Made by a program: the position numbers and the translations under genes
Shown: in pieces, positions 9,181-17,450 of the stretch
How positions within the stretch are numbered: position 1 is the stretch's first letter
How the letters are laid out: the number at the start of each line of letters is the position of its first letter
NCBI GenBank assembly: GCA_028818705.1
Contig: JAPPNJ010000122.1
Location: forward strand, 1 to 41,939
Source of the DNA: Candidatus Poribacteria bacterium
Lineage (GTDB): Bacteria; Poribacteria; WGA-4E; WGA-3G
Direction: 5' to 3'
Length of the DNA: 41,939 bases
Notes under the pieces: model-generated
The model's input: the letters and a program-made list of their open reading frames with translations, nothing else
What the model was told of the DNA's origin: nothing
The model's database searches: none

Positions 9181-10518
9181 TTAATCAGTGCCCGCGGTTA
9201 CTTTTGAAATCGTGAATTCCCGCTTGCCTGAAGTAGGCAGCGGAATCTCCTTTACAAATTCTACTGCAACAACGACATCTCCGCCGAGCACCTCCTGGAT
9301 GCTCTGGACCAGATAACGGCGTGTTTCTTCTGTCCACTGTTTGTCAATAACCAGTTTCAGGACACAGCGCCTCAGTGTCTCCTGGATGAGTTGGAATTGG
9401 CTTACACCTGTAACATTATAGAACCGTTGTGTAAAATAGCCGCCGTGTATCAGCGTCCCGGTCCTCGTTCGGAAAGTCGCAGTGGAGCGTCCGAATAGGT
9501 CTGCCAAAACAGGCAATTCATTGCCACATGGACATAACTCGTCAGAGAGCATGCCGATGTCTCCAATCCGATAGCGAATAAAAGGCATCACATAGTTATT
9601 GAGTTGCGTAATGAGTATCTCTCCAGGTATGGTGTATGGGTCAGGACTATCTATTTCAAGGTAGATGTCTCGACAGTTGATATGCATCCTGCCTTCCGCA
9701 CATTCCATCGCAATTAAGCCGACTTCCCGCCCACCATAGCGGTTGAAGACCTTAGCCGTAAAAACAGTTTCCCCCAAATCTCGGTAATGCGGATGTAACA
9801 TCTCCGCTGAGGAGATAATCCCTTTCAATCCCCATCTCGGCTTCAAGCCGTTTTCAAAGACAAATCTTGCAAACTGATAAAGCGAGGACGGATAGGCGAG
9901 TATTGTCTGCGGACGAGCGCGTTCCATTTTCTCGTAAGCGTTTCGCATCCTTGTCTGTGTGAGATGAAACCCATTGAGCCAATACTGATTTCGCCAAAAG
10001 TTATTGAGCTTATGTTTCCAGCGCGCATCGCCTTCCATATCCGCCGGTGCTCCCCAGACAACCAGTTGCGGTTCACCGGGATTCCAACCTGCCCATCGAT
10101 CGAAATAGTAGACACTCAAGTTGCGCTGATTCCAATAATGCCTGTCTTGATAGAAGGTAAGCGGTGTTCCTGTAGAACCACCAGTGGCGTTCTTGATACG
10201 TTCTCGTGCTGTAAAGGCTTCAGAACAGAGGAGATGCAAATGTTCTCGGATGTCCCGTTTCTCAAGCGGGGGGATCTGTGATATGTCTGGAGAGTCTGTC
10301 TTTAGCAATCTACGGTAATAAGGGGTTGTCCGATATGCGTGTCGGAGGAGTTTTTTTAGGCGTTCTGTCTGAAACGCCATAATCGCTTCGCGCGCATCAT
10401 CCAATAACTCGGTCGTTTGTGAGAGTTGGGAGCGGTAATAGACACCCTTGCGATAGGTATTGTAGGAATGCCACGCCATTTTTGAGAGTAGCATTTTGAG
10501 AGAACGACGAATTGGCAT
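9181..10518 (-). CDS. Phenylacetate-CoA ligase / CapK-family adenylate-forming enzyme
   Basis: A 445-aa member of the PaaK/CapK branch of acyl-adenylating enzymes. The N-terminus (RLKKLLRHAYRTTPYYRRLL ... IPPLEKRDIREHL) is typical. The AMP-binding P-loop is ATGGSTGTPL near residue 112. FNRYGGREVGLIAMEC is the adenine-binding segment, and RYRIGDIG with a following Cys pair (CPCGNELPVL) matches CapK-like proteins. The substrate cannot be read from sequence; in polysaccharide clusters such proteins activate carboxylic acids. It stands alone on the minus strand, next to a sulfatase in the same direction 85 bases upstream. Confidence 0.8.
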   Translation of the reverse strand: MPIRRSLKMLLSKMAWHSYNTYRKGVYYRSQLSQTTELLDDAREAIMAFQTERLKKLLRHAYRTTPYYRRLLKTDSPDISQIPPLEKRDIREHLHLLCSEAFTARERIKNATGGSTGTPLTFYQDRHYWNQRNLSVYYFDRWAGWNPGEPQLVVWGAPADMEGDARWKHKLNNFWRNQYWLNGFHLTQTRMRNAYEKMERARPQTILAYPSSLYQFARFVFENGLKPRWGLKGIISSAEMLHPHYRDLGETVFTAKVFNRYGGREVGLIAMECAEGRMHINCRDIYLEIDSPDPYTIPGEILITQLNNYVMPFIRYRIGDIGMLSDELCPCGNELPVLADLFGRSTATFRTRTGTLIHGGYFTQRFYNVTGVSQFQLIQETLRRCVLKLVIDKQWTEETRRYLVQSIQEVLGGDVVVAVEFVKEIPLPTSGKREFTISKVTAGTD

Positions 10519-10603
10519 AATGTCGATTTGCTGGACGAGATGTCTAAACTTGTTTCAGCTAAGGCGCAAACTAAAAGTTTGCACTACAAATACGCAATTC
10601 ATG

Positions 10604-12091
10604 TTAAGATGAAGACCTAAGTGTATCCACATTCGGTGAATAGCCCGATGGAAACTGATCGCTCACGGAACGTCCATCTTGGAAGAGTTGACCTGCATCC
10701 GGATTCTCAGGCTCAACGGGTAATGGGAACTCTCGCCATCCATTGCCATCAAGCGGAGCTTCATAACCATCATTACGGAACCACTCAATCAAACGTTTGC
10801 GATAGGCGTTGAGCGTTGTGTTATAGGCAGGATTACCTGCAAGGTTGCGTTCGTCAAGCCTGCCTTGTAAACGTCTGAAAAGCCATTCCTTGCGATCTGC
10901 CGCGGAGTAGATGTATTTGTATTCACTCGTCATAAGCATATAAAGCCCCGTGCCTTCCTGCCCCAATTGCCCAATGATTGCATCCCGCTGTGCATCCCCC
11001 ACGGCAATATCCGCAAGGTCAACCCCACTCCTGTCTGCCTGTAACGGTAGATCTGCTGCGCCAAGAGACGTTGGGAGCACATCCACAAGACTCGTTGGTG
11101 TATCGCACTGAGCGTTTGCTTGAAAACGTTCAGGATAACGGACAAGGAGCGGAATCCGAGCGGCTGCGTCAAGGAAGGCACGTTTCCCATAGCAATCATA
11201 GTCGCCGAGTAACTCTCCGTGATCTGAGGTGTACAAAATTAATGTGTTATCTAACTCGCCTTCCGATTCAAGATAGTCGAGGATGCGATTCACTTGATAA
11301 TCGATGAAGGAGATGGCAGCATAGTAGGCAGCGCGCATTGTCCGCAGCAGATTCATATCCCGTCCTTGATCCCGGTATTTATAGCGATTTTGATGCCGGT
11401 TCCAGTAGGTATGCAAATGCTCATAATCGGGTGGCAGGAAGGGCAGCGGCATTTCGACTGTGCGATAGAGTCGGCTCCACGGTACAGGTGATTCAAATGG
11501 TGGATGTGGCTTGATAAAGCTGCTCCAACACAAGAAGGGTCGGCTTGTATCACGTTGCGATAGGAATTGGAGCGTTCTATCTCCTACCCACTGTGTATGA
11601 TGCAAGCGAGCGGGAAGCTGCGAAGGTTGTGGGATATAGTAGTACTCGCTGCGTTCACCGTGAGGAGCGACAACATGGTTGTAGCCGTTTTCATGTAGGA
11701 ATTCTGTAAAGTCATCGGGACCGGGTCCTTCTTCAGAATAGTCTCTCGTTTCAAATCCCCACATCTTGCGGTTTTGTGGCGAGAAGTGCATCTTGCCGAT
11801 ACCATGTGTCTGATAACCGGCTTCATTTAGCAATTCCATCACTGAGACGCGATCCTGTGGCATTGGCGAATTGTTCGTACATCCTGTCTCATGGGGCCAC
11901 TGCCCAAGCAGGAAACTGCAGCGCGAGGCTACACACACAGGAGACGGACAGTAGGCTGAAGTGAAACTCGTGCCCCCTCGGACAATACGATCCAGACCGG
12001 GTGTCTGAATAAGGGGATTGCCAAGCGCACCTATTGTGTCAAAACGCTGCTGGTCGGTCATGAGTAAAAGAATATTCGGTTGCTTTGCCAT
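10604..12091 (-). CDS. Sulfatase (alkaline-phosphatase superfamily)
   Basis: Hydrolyses sulfate esters. The start at 12091 (MAKQPNILLLMTDQQR) is chosen over an upstream ATG at 12178 because it begins at the conserved sulfatase strand and has an AAAGGA site about 10 bases upstream; this gives 495 aa. Metal ligands are in MTDQQ (residues 11-15). The formylglycine motif is C53-V-A-S-R57 (CxAxR), and TSDHGE supplies the second metal-binding Asp-His. It has no signal peptide from this start, so it should be cytoplasmic. It is likely a polysaccharide or choline-type sulfatase of marine bacteria; the exact substrate is unknown. Confidence 0.9.
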   Translation of the reverse strand: MAKQPNILLLMTDQQRFDTIGALGNPLIQTPGLDRIVRGGTSFTSAYCPSPVCVASRCSFLLGQWPHETGCTNNSPMPQDRVSVMELLNEAGYQTHGIGKMHFSPQNRKMWGFETRDYSEEGPGPDDFTEFLHENGYNHVVAPHGERSEYYYIPQPSQLPARLHHTQWVGDRTLQFLSQRDTSRPFLCWSSFIKPHPPFESPVPWSRLYRTVEMPLPFLPPDYEHLHTYWNRHQNRYKYRDQGRDMNLLRTMRAAYYAAISFIDYQVNRILDYLESEGELDNTLILYTSDHGELLGDYDCYGKRAFLDAAARIPLLVRYPERFQANAQCDTPTSLVDVLPTSLGAADLPLQADRSGVDLADIAVGDAQRDAIIGQLGQEGTGLYMLMTSEYKYIYSAADRKEWLFRRLQGRLDERNLAGNPAYNTTLNAYRKRLIEWFRNDGYEAPLDGNGWREFPLPVEPENPDAGQLFQDGRSVSDQFPSGYSPNVDTLRSSS

Positions 12092-12280
12092 GACGGATTC
12101 CGGTCCTTTCGGTAAAAAGGTTTTGAATTGTAGGTAAATATATAGGGATAGAATAGCAATTTTAGAAAAAAAAGGCAATTGGTTGGTGGTGGTTAGTTAC
12201 AAGTTGTCAGTTGTCAGACGGTATAATTGTCAGCAGGGATTATCAAAATCAGGTTTTGCAGGATGAGTTCGCTGTTTGAA

Positions 12281-12309
12281 TAGGTCGCGATCAGGAGATC
12301 GCTCCTACA
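12281..12309. repeat. REP-like palindrome, GTCGCGATC type
   Basis: GCGATC (12287-12292) and GATCGC (12297-12302) form a perfect 6-bp stem with a 4-base loop, followed by TCCTAC. It is the same family as the other GTAGG/CCTAC elements. Confidence 0.65.
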
Positions 12310-12330
12310 AGAAGAGAAGTTTATTTTCGG

Positions 12331-12359
12331 TTGACATTCGGCTACGGATATAGTATTAT
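12331..12359 (+). promoter_or_regulatory. Sigma-70-type promoter TTGACA-N17-TATTAT
   Basis: TTGACA at 12331-12336, a 17-base spacer and TATTAT at 12354-12359, with an overlapping TATAGT inside the spacer. The next gene starts 375 bases downstream at 12735, so the transcript would have a long leader or encode something not recognised. Confidence 0.6.
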
Positions 12360-12734
12360 TTCTATTATCTTGGCGTGTTTTCTACCCAATTGAAAATATA
12401 TACTTGCGTTTTATCCGCGATCAGAACCAGTATAAAGATAAGGATTTGGGAGCAGCATCTCTTTAAGTACTGAAGATCGATATTCCAATTCAAATCCACC
12501 AGATATAATAATAACGACTATCGGTAATGATTCGATGATAACTATTGAGGATAAAGTGATTTTAGAGGACAGATCAACAAGGCAAATCGAAAAATAAAAG
12601 GTGGAACAGATAACCAGTACCATCTCAATATCATCGAACCGCCCGATACCTGTTGAACGGTTGTCAGTAAGAAAACTCTCTTTCTGCCAACCAAATACTG
12701 AATAGCGACAACTACAAAAATCAGAGACTTTCAT

Positions 12735-13340
12735 ATGGCTTACAGCAACTTTACCTTAGAATCAGTAGTAACGACGTTCCAACTTGAGAAAGTGGAATCT
12801 GCGGGTATCTTTGCAGAAATAGAACCAGTGGCGCCAAGCACCCATCTTACCACGGCGTTGGCGCGCAATGTGCCATTAGCCGTTGCTATAGGGACAGAAA
12901 AGGCAAGATCAGAAATGATAGTTGCTAACGTTCTGATAGAACTCCGCGAGCATTTTGATCGCCACATCAGTCTCTTTTCAGGGATTGACTTTAGCGTTGA
13001 TGTTGAAGGCGGATTAACAGGGGTCTGCGATTTCTTAGTCAGTCTATCTCCAAGCCAATTTTTCCTTGAGGCACCTATCATCACACTTGTTGAGGCGAAG
13101 AATGCGGAGCCCAAACTCGGGTTAGGACAATGTGTTGCTGAAATGCTCGCTGCACAGCGTTTTAATCAGGAAAAAGAGAATAATATCTCTTCTATTTATG
13201 GTGCTACTACTACAGGAACAGAATGGCAGTTCCTCAAATTGGAAGGGCAAAAACTGCATATTGATATGGCGGACTACCAAATTGCAGAATGCGACAAGGT
13301 TTTGGGCATTCTCTCAAGTATGGTATCCCAAAAAGCATAA
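12735..13340 (+). CDS. PD-(D/E)xK nuclease-like protein
   Basis: A 201-aa protein that looks like a compact restriction-endonuclease-like fold. E60 sits in a helix (SEMIVANVLIEL). Then come a beta-strand with D99 (GVCDFLVSL), E120-A-K122 (TLVEAKNAE) and Q132 in the next helix (GLGQCVAEML), in the usual order E-D-ExK-Q. The rest carries no added domain. Whether it cuts DNA or is a decayed nuclease is unknown. No neighbour points to a role; a strong promoter lies 375 bases upstream. Confidence 0.6.
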   Translation: MAYSNFTLESVVTTFQLEKVESAGIFAEIEPVAPSTHLTTALARNVPLAVAIGTEKARSEMIVANVLIELREHFDRHISLFSGIDFSVDVEGGLTGVCDFLVSLSPSQFFLEAPIITLVEAKNAEPKLGLGQCVAEMLAAQRFNQEKENNISSIYGATTTGTEWQFLKLEGQKLHIDMADYQIAECDKVLGILSSMVSQKA

Positions 13341-13392
13341 GTATATTTAGTAATAAACAAATGCTCATTTACCCTTAGAGCTCCCTAAACAG

Positions 13393-13617
13393 ATGCAGAA
13401 ATGGTACGAAAATAGAACACTTCTGAATACCCTCATCGTCTTAATGTGTGCCACCTTTATCGCCTATTATTTTTTTGCCTGGGCATGGGGATTGCCACTT
13501 TTTTTGATTGGTGGCACAGCGATTATGGTAAGAGGTGTTGTAAAGATTACAATGCGAATGCGAGCGAATAGGAGACGTAATGAAGAGACGCAGGTTCATA
13601 AAACTGAGCGCGATTAG
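13393..13617 (+). CDS. Small membrane protein, two predicted TM segments
   Basis: A 74-aa protein with hydrophobic segments at about residues 11-31 (LNTLIVLMCATFIAYYFFAW) and 33-48 (GLPLFLIGGTAIMV), followed by a basic tail (RMRANRRRNEETQ). The 3' end overlaps the next gene by 38 bases, and both are on the plus strand, so they are likely cotranscribed. I do not recognise a family. It could be a membrane partner of the molybdoenzyme that follows, which would be expected to need an electron acceptor, but this is only position-based. Confidence 0.5.
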   Translation: MQKWYENRTLLNTLIVLMCATFIAYYFFAWAWGLPLFLIGGTAIMVRGVVKITMRMRANRRRNEETQVHKTERD

Positions 13618-14572
13618 TGCCGCAGGCATGGTTTTGCCGCTTCGACTGGAAGGAGAGACAGCGGCGATGCCATCCCTGAAGCCGAGCACTCTGATAACAC
13701 CGAACGCTGACTTCTATATTCTACAGATTGGTGATCCGGCTGTGCTTGATGCTGCCTCCTGGCGCATGGTAATCACCGGATTGATTGAGAAACCGATGCC
13801 CCCCTTACGGCTTGAAGACATAACGGCGATGGAAGCTGTTACAGCGATGCGAACCCTGAAATGTATCGGCGATCCGATCGGCACGGAACAGATGAGCAAT
13901 GCAAACTGGAAAGGGATCCGCCTGCGCAATCTGCTTGAGAAAGTCGGTCCGAAACCCGAAGCCAAAGTCGTCGTTTTCCGCTGTGCAGATGGCTATCACA
14001 CAGCAATTCCGTTGGAAGAGGCGATGGAGACAGAGACACTCCTCGCTTATGAGATGAACGATGTTCCGCTTCCTACGGAACACGGTTTTCCGATACGTCT
14101 GCTGAACCCTGGAAACTACGGCACGAAAAACCCGAAATGGATCGTCAACATCCAATTGGCGGCGGAACACGAAAGTTATTGGGAGAAACGTGGCTGGGAT
14201 CCAATCGCGCGGGTGAAACTTGCCACCATGATTGGAACACCGAGTGAAGGGGAAGAGATTACAGGCGGTAAAGTTTATACAGTCAGCGGTGCAGCATTTG
14301 ATGCGGGCAACCACGGCGGTATCAAAAAAGTCGAGGTTAGCATCGATTACGGACAAACGTGGGAAGAGGCAGAAATTTGGGCGAAGGATTCCCCGCTCGC
14401 ATGGGTCCTCTGGAAATGGGATTGGCAGGTGCCGGAGAAATCAGAACCCGTTGAAATCTATGCGAGAGCTACCGCGCACAGCGGTGTTACCCAAGACGAA
14501 ATCGGCATTGAAGTAGAACCTGTTGGTGCAACGGGCTATCACATGATCGATGCAGCGATTGTAACGCCATAG
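13580..14572 (+). CDS. Sulfite-oxidase-family molybdopterin oxidoreductase with Tat signal
   Basis: A 330-aa protein that begins with a twin-arginine-type signal (MKRRRFIKLSAISAAGMVLP), so it is probably exported folded to the periplasm. The molybdopterin-binding domain has the Mo-ligating C95 (RTLKCIGDP), WKGIRLRNLL and GFPIRLLNPGNYG. The C-terminal domain (from about residue 215) is the immunoglobulin-like dimerisation domain of sulfite oxidases, with VSGAAFDAG and VEVSIDYGQTWEEAE. The substrate may be sulfite, another S-compound or an oxidised amino acid (MsrP-like); sequence alone does not decide. It follows a small membrane protein and precedes an MFS transporter. Confidence 0.85.
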   Translation: MKRRRFIKLSAISAAGMVLPLRLEGETAAMPSLKPSTLITPNADFYILQIGDPAVLDAASWRMVITGLIEKPMPPLRLEDITAMEAVTAMRTLKCIGDPIGTEQMSNANWKGIRLRNLLEKVGPKPEAKVVVFRCADGYHTAIPLEEAMETETLLAYEMNDVPLPTEHGFPIRLLNPGNYGTKNPKWIVNIQLAAEHESYWEKRGWDPIARVKLATMIGTPSEGEEITGGKVYTVSGAAFDAGNHGGIKKVEVSIDYGQTWEEAEIWAKDSPLAWVLWKWDWQVPEKSEPVEIYARATAHSGVTQDEIGIEVEPVGATGYHMIDAAIVTP

Positions 14573-14595
14573 GCATCAGGTGCGGAAGAAAAAAT

Positions 14596-15789
14596 ATGCG
14601 CCTAAACCTAAAGTTGAGTCAACTGTTTACGGTTTATTTTCCTGTTCTGTTAATCGACTTGGCTTATAGCAGCATCTTAACCAACACCTCCTTTTATACG
14701 AGTTATTTAGGATTATCTTCAACATTTCTGGGTATCCTAAATGCAGTTGCGACTGGCTGTTTTGTGGTGCTGGCGATTCCGGTCGGTCGGTTGTCGGATC
14801 GAATAGATCGGAGATACGTACTTTATGCTGCGTTTCTGGTATTAGGTGCTGCGAGTCTTGGACTTCCATACAGTCGGAACGGAACTCACCTCCTGCTTAT
14901 TTTTCCCGGAATCGGTATTAGTATGGCACTTTTCTGGCCCGCCTATGAGGCGTGGCTTGCTGAACGGGAAGGGGAAGGTGAACTCATCCAACGGGTTATG
15001 CTTTTTAACCTGTTTTGGAGTATCGGCATCACTTTAGGTCCAGCGTTCTCCAGTTACCTCTATGGCGATGCAAATCCGTTTAGACCTTTCTATCTTGCTG
15101 GCATCTTGATTCTGTTCACTTTAGTGGCTTTTTTTGGGAGTAATTTCCAAAAACTCGATATTGCCAGAACCCATCAATCAGAACCTCCTGAAATACTCTA
15201 TCCTCCTCCACCTGTCCGTAGGACCTATCTGAATATTGCACGGTGTGCGAACTTTATGTCGTGGTTTGTGTTGGGCGTGTTAAGGCGACTTGCCCCAAAA
15301 CTTACAAAGGAGATAGGGATGCCGCCTGCGATATTCGGCAATCTAATGCTAACGCTTGGTGGGATGCAGACATTGGCGTTCATCGTTCTGGGTACCGGTT
15401 ACTCGACTCGGTGGCACTATCGGTTCGCACCTATACTCATCGTCCAATTGTTGGCAATACTCAGCTTTCTTGGGATATGGCAGGTCCAAAACACGCTTCT
15501 CTGGACTTTTGCGTTTGGGGTTATCGGTGTGTCTGTCGCACTCACCTATTTTAGTAGCCTCTACTACGGGTTGGACAGACAAATAGACAAAGGAGAACAG
15601 AGCGGATGGCACGAGGCTATATTGGGTGTGGGGATTCTATTAGGTCCGCTTTTAGGCGGTATTTTAGCGGATTCCCCACTGGGTGTTCGGAGTCCGTATT
15701 TACTCTGTGGTGTAGCGGTTGCCGTCGCTATTCTGATAGAGGTATTTATTCTGATTAAGCACTCGCAATCTTCAGAAGATTCGCCTTAA
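14596..15789 (+). CDS. MFS transporter
   Basis: A 397-aa integral membrane protein with about 12 hydrophobic segments and the MFS motif A-like loop between TM2 and TM3 (GRLSDRIDRRYVLY). There is a central cytoplasmic loop around residue 195 (SEPPEILYPPPPVRR). The substrate is unknown. It starts 23 bases after the molybdoenzyme stop with a GGAAG site upstream, suggesting one transcript. Its 3' end overlaps the 3' end of the convergent enolase-superfamily gene by 35 bases. Confidence 0.85.
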   Translation: MRLNLKLSQLFTVYFPVLLIDLAYSSILTNTSFYTSYLGLSSTFLGILNAVATGCFVVLAIPVGRLSDRIDRRYVLYAAFLVLGAASLGLPYSRNGTHLLLIFPGIGISMALFWPAYEAWLAEREGEGELIQRVMLFNLFWSIGITLGPAFSSYLYGDANPFRPFYLAGILILFTLVAFFGSNFQKLDIARTHQSEPPEILYPPPPVRRTYLNIARCANFMSWFVLGVLRRLAPKLTKEIGMPPAIFGNLMLTLGGMQTLAFIVLGTGYSTRWHYRFAPILIVQLLAILSFLGIWQVQNTLLWTFAFGVIGVSVALTYFSSLYYGLDRQIDKGEQSGWHEAILGVGILLGPLLGGILADSPLGVRSPYLLCGVAVAVAILIEVFILIKHSQSSEDSP

Positions 15790-16885
15790 TGTAGTCCTCA
15801 TCGGGTGTAACACCGAGACCGGGACCGTCTGGGACTGTTACAACGTGGTCGTGAATTTCGACGCCACTTACTGCCAAGGTTTCCAAAAAGGCGGGTGCGT
15901 TGAGTTCAGCGGGGAGTACTAAAGCCAGCGTTGAGAAAAGATGGACGCTGGCGATGAAGCCTATGCCGGCTTCGGTTAAGCCGCTGCCGAGAAGTTCCAA
16001 AGCATTGGCTTCAGCGACATGAACACTTTTGAGGCATTCCGCTAAACCGCCAGATTTACAGACTTTCAAAACGACGGCATCGGCACACTCCAGACGTGTG
16101 ATTTTCGCCAGATCGAAGTAGGTGAAACAGCCTTCGTCAATCGCGATCGGAATTGAGGCATCTTCTCGGACGCGTTTCATACTGAACCAATCTTGGCTCG
16201 CCACAGGTTGTTCCATGCAGTAAACCTCGCGAATGTCGGCGACTCGCTTTAGCAATTCAAGGGCATTAGATGGCGTATATGACTGATTCGCATCGATCCA
16301 GAGTTTTGCCTGTGGCATCGCTTCGTGGACTGCGCGTAAACGTTCTTCATCTTCCGCTGGACTGCCTGCAACTTTTACTTTGAAACAGGAGCAGGGAGAT
16401 AACGCTTTTGCCTTCAAGCCCATTATCTCTGGGGTATCAATACTCAAGGCATAACAGAGCGGCAGCGTGTTGTGCCGTTTTCCACCGAAGAGGATATGTA
16501 GCGGCACCCCAAGAATCCGTCCGCGGAGATCGTGCAAAGCGATGTCTACTGCGGCTTTGGCGAACGGGTGTCCATTGCTGACAGCAGGTTTCAACGCATC
16601 GTAAATGGCGTGGTGGATGCCGTTGTGATTTAGTGGGTCTGCGCCAAGCAGCAAGGGGGCGATGTAATGTCGGATAGTGGTTGTGATAGATTCGGTGGTT
16701 TCGTAACTCCAAGAGGGGAGTGCGCGTTGTTCACCCCAACCGATGTAGCCATCGTCTGTTGTAATTTTGACGAAGACATGGTCGCCTGCGGAGCCGGTGT
16801 CTCCGACGAAACCTGTACCGATATTGAAAACATCTTTCATTCCGACAGCGGTGGGGTAAACGTCTACATGTGCTATTTTACGCAT
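15755..16885 (-). CDS. Mandelate racemase / muconate lactonizing enzyme family protein
   Basis: A 376-aa enolase-superfamily protein. The MLE-subgroup catalytic set is visible: K169-x-K171 (FKVKVAG), metal ligands D198 (WIDANQSY), E225 (MEQPV) and D250 (IAIDEG), and K274 (VVLKVCKSGG). This spacing matches dipeptide epimerases and muconate cycloisomerase-like enzymes rather than mandelate racemases with a His-Asp dyad. It would abstract a proton alpha to a carboxylate; the substrate is unknown, with a sugar acid, dipeptide or lactone possible. The 35-base convergent overlap with the MFS gene is unusually tight. Confidence 0.88.
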   Translation of the reverse strand: MRKIAHVDVYPTAVGMKDVFNIGTGFVGDTGSAGDHVFVKITTDDGYIGWGEQRALPSWSYETTESITTTIRHYIAPLLLGADPLNHNGIHHAIYDALKPAVSNGHPFAKAAVDIALHDLRGRILGVPLHILFGGKRHNTLPLCYALSIDTPEIMGLKAKALSPCSCFKVKVAGSPAEDEERLRAVHEAMPQAKLWIDANQSYTPSNALELLKRVADIREVYCMEQPVASQDWFSMKRVREDASIPIAIDEGCFTYFDLAKITRLECADAVVLKVCKSGGLAECLKSVHVAEANALELLGSGLTEAGIGFIASVHLFSTLALVLPAELNAPAFLETLAVSGVEIHDHVVTVPDGPGLGVTPDEDYIKANLLKIASA

Positions 16886-16950
16886 GTGTGGCTATTGGCT
16901 TTCAGTTCTCAGCTGTCGGCTTTCGGCAGCTGTCTTGTTAGATAGCGAAA

Positions 16951-17052
16951 TTGTTGGGTTTCGCTGTGTCGCAGCGTGTTCAAGTCTCTTGAATGCGAAG
17001 TTCCATGTCTCAGATACGTTGGGTCCTTCATGTTTTGCTCAACCCAACCTAC
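16951..17052. repeat. Half copy of the 226-bp MITE-like element
   Basis: Starts TTGTTGGGTTTCGCT and ends TGCTCAACCCAACCTAC. It matches bases 20908-21010 across its length with scattered changes (for example GTTCAA, GAAGTT and CATGTTTTGCTC versus CATGTTCCGCTC). It lies in the 295-base gap between the enolase gene and the next operon, whose remaining bases hold the promoter at 17107. Confidence 0.7.
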
Positions 17053-17106
17053 CTAATAGCATGAATATATTAGCATAAGCACGAGGAATAATCAAAAGAA
17101 TTTCCG

Positions 17107-17135
17107 TTGACATCCTCTTGGCTGTCGGCTATAGT
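17107..17135 (+). promoter_or_regulatory. Sigma-70-type promoter TTGACA-N17-TATAGT
   Basis: TTGACA at 17107-17112, a 17-base spacer and TATAGT at 17130-17135. The first gene of the downstream operon starts 46 bases later with an AAGGA site, so this is a plausible operon promoter. Confidence 0.65.
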
Positions 17136-17180
17136 AACGGAAATGTGAGTTACTGAATGTCGTTGTAAGGAAAACACTGA

Positions 17181-17447
17181 ATGCTATTTATTATCTTTGT
17201 AATTCTCACGCCTATTGTCGTTTGGTTACTCTTGCACTTTATGTCTTCTCGCAAGAAATCAGATTCAGAAGCGGAACCGGAAGCACCGATCGAGCTCTGT
17301 GCGATGTGCCAAGAGGAGTTTCCGATGACCGAACTGCTTGAAAAAGAGGTCGGCGGCTACGGCAGGGTCTACTGTTTCTGTGGAACATGTATTGAAAATC
17401 TCCATAACGAATATCAGAACAAAACAGACATCATAACAGGAGAATGA
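17181..17447 (+). CDS. Membrane-anchored four-cysteine (zinc-ribbon-like) small protein
   Basis: An 88-aa protein: an N-terminal TM helix (residues 2-20), a charged linker, then C-A-M-C near residue 43 and C-F-C-G-T-C near 70, which could bind one zinc. It has an AAGGA site 9 bases before the ATG. It ends 3 bases before the sugar kinase start, so it is the first gene of that operon. No family is recognised. The same arrangement of a CxxC pair, an acidic spacer and CxxC suggests a structural rather than catalytic role. Confidence 0.65.
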   Translation: MLFIIFVILTPIVVWLLLHFMSSRKKSDSEAEPEAPIELCAMCQEEFPMTELLEKEVGGYGRVYCFCGTCIENLHNEYQNKTDIITGE

Positions 17448-17450
17448 ACT

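Larger units (their letters stand above)
12092..12734. other. Gene-free stretch with a palindrome and a strong promoter
   Basis: About 640 bases without a convincing gene. It holds the sulfatase leader, a REP-like palindrome (12281-12309) and a near-consensus promoter at 12331-12359. Between 12437 and 12600 the plus strand has an open but start-less reading frame (including EDRYSNSNPPDIIITTIGND) that might be a gene remnant. The opposite-strand ORF over 12411-12734 has no family features. Confidence 0.5.

Noticed and set aside
12092..12178. Longer sulfatase N-terminus
   Set aside because: The extra residues could pass for a signal peptide, but there is no ribosome site and the conserved strand begins at the internal Met.
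12411..12734. Minus-strand 107-aa ORF
   Set aside because: Hydrophobic and irregular composition, no start signal, and no recognisable domain.
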